From Flectobacillus sp. (lineage in GTDB: Bacteria; Bacteroidota; Bacteroidia; Cytophagales; Spirosomataceae): a stretch of DNA of 6,419 nucleotides. Both the position numbers and the translations under genes were made by a program. Below, one piece after another: positions 6,207-6,419 of the stretch. The first letter of the stretch is position 1; each line of letters starts with the position of its first letter. The DNA is taken from NCBI GenBank assembly GCA_029865665.1, contig JARXAV010000238.1:1-6419 (forward strand), read 5' to 3'. The notes beneath the pieces are model-generated. The model was not told the origin of the DNA. It was given only the letters and a program-made list of their open reading frames with translations, and ran no database searches.

Positions 6207-6241
6207 TAATGAGTAATGATGAATGTTTAATGCGTAATGGT
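6207..6241. repeat. Degenerate heptanucleotide tandem array, TAATGNN x5
   Basis: Five consecutive 7-bp units begin at 6207, 6214, 6221, 6228 and 6235. Four carry the core TAATG and the third reads GAATG; the last two bases of each unit vary. On the minus strand it reads as NNCATTA units and forms part of the trmN6 leader. It resembles heptanucleotide short tandem repeats (STRR) known from cyanobacteria and other genomes; that comparison is from memory, not from a search. Confidence 0.65.
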
Positions 6242-6252
6242 GTGCTTGCCTA

Positions 6253-6275
6253 AAATAGTTTATTGGTAACTATTT
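6253..6275. repeat. Small inverted repeat AAATAGTT/AACTATTT
   Basis: Eight-base arms at 6253-6260 and 6268-6275 flank a 7-nt centre TATTGGT. It lies about 55-78 bp upstream of the trmN6 GTG, where a minus-strand operator or promoter would be expected. The stem is all weak pairs except one G-C, so an operator is likelier than a hairpin. The centre contains most of the TATTGGTAA motif shared with the tcdA upstream region. Confidence 0.35.
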
Positions 6276-6316
6276 AATATTAAGTATGAAGCATTATTAA
6301 ATTGATACTATTTTTC

Positions 6317-6396
6317 CACGGAGTTCCACAAAGAGCCTCAGAGTTTCACAGAGTTCTTTCTTTGTGTGTCTTTGTGGTTCTCCGTGCAACTCAGTG
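6317..6396. repeat. 80-bp dyad of eight decamers (four direct, four inverted)
   Basis: From 6317 four 10-bp units follow one another, consensus CACAGAGTTC (for example CACGGAGTTC at 6317 and CACAGAGTTC at 6347). From 6357 four units follow in the opposite sense, ending in GTG (for example GTTCTCCGTG at 6377). The symmetry centre is at 6356/6357. The outer arms 6317-6334 and 6369-6386 pair at 16 of 18 positions, and CACAGAG (6347-6353) pairs with CTTTGTG (6360-6366) with one G-T wobble around a 6-nt loop. It is probably a dispersed intergenic repeat. No protein is encoded. Confidence 0.75.
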
Positions 6397-6419
6397 GTAA
6401 CAGGCACTACGCCAAAAGA

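Noticed and set aside
6317..6396. CRISPR-like array
   Set aside because: Units are contiguous 10-mers with no spacers, and they switch orientation halfway.

Overview
The window looks like a chromosomal stretch from a member of the Bacteroidota, most likely Cytophagales-like. It is AT-rich, start codons follow A-rich leaders with no Shine-Dalgarno sequence, and there is a full-match Bacteroidota promoter (TTTG, 19 bp, TAnnTTTG) upstream of the largest gene. The protein families fit as well: a DUF3109 protein, an alkyltransferase-like protein with PAHR, and a SLT+multi-LysM transglycosylase with the SNAVGFWQFK signature. The genus assignment is inference only.

Layout. Positions 1-939 (minus strand) hold a tightly packed set: a DUF3109 cysteine-rich protein, then an alkyltransferase-like DNA-repair protein, then the first ten codons of a third gene that runs off the left edge. 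Both junctions are stop codon directly followed by ATG. Positions 940-1307 are a divergent intergenic region with two direct-repeat pairs and the promoter. Positions 1308-3464 (plus strand) encode a secreted lytic transglycosylase with six LysM or LysM-like repeats. It converges on a minus-strand tcdA gene, and the two are separated by a 23-bp perfect hairpin that contains the tcdA stop codon. Further right on the minus strand are a membrane-anchored family 2 glycosyltransferase (4522-5478) and trmN6 (5499-6197, GTG start).

The intergenic DNA is the least ordinary part. Two 9-bp-arm palindromes lie between tcdA and the glycosyltransferase. A degenerate heptanucleotide array (TAATGNN, five units) sits just upstream of trmN6. 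An 80-bp element of eight decamers, four in one orientation and four inverted, ends the window. These look like members of dispersed repeat families, but copy number cannot be judged from one window.

Functional view. TrmN6 and TcdA both modify adenosine 37 of tRNAs, so the right half is partly a tRNA anticodon-loop modification neighbourhood with a glycosyltransferase in between. The left half pairs a DNA alkylation-damage sensor with a metal-binding-type protein of unknown function. The transglycosylase stands alone and acts in peptidoglycan remodelling. No CRISPR, transposase gene, phage gene, tRNA or rRNA was seen, and I do not find a convincing new defence or biosynthetic system here.
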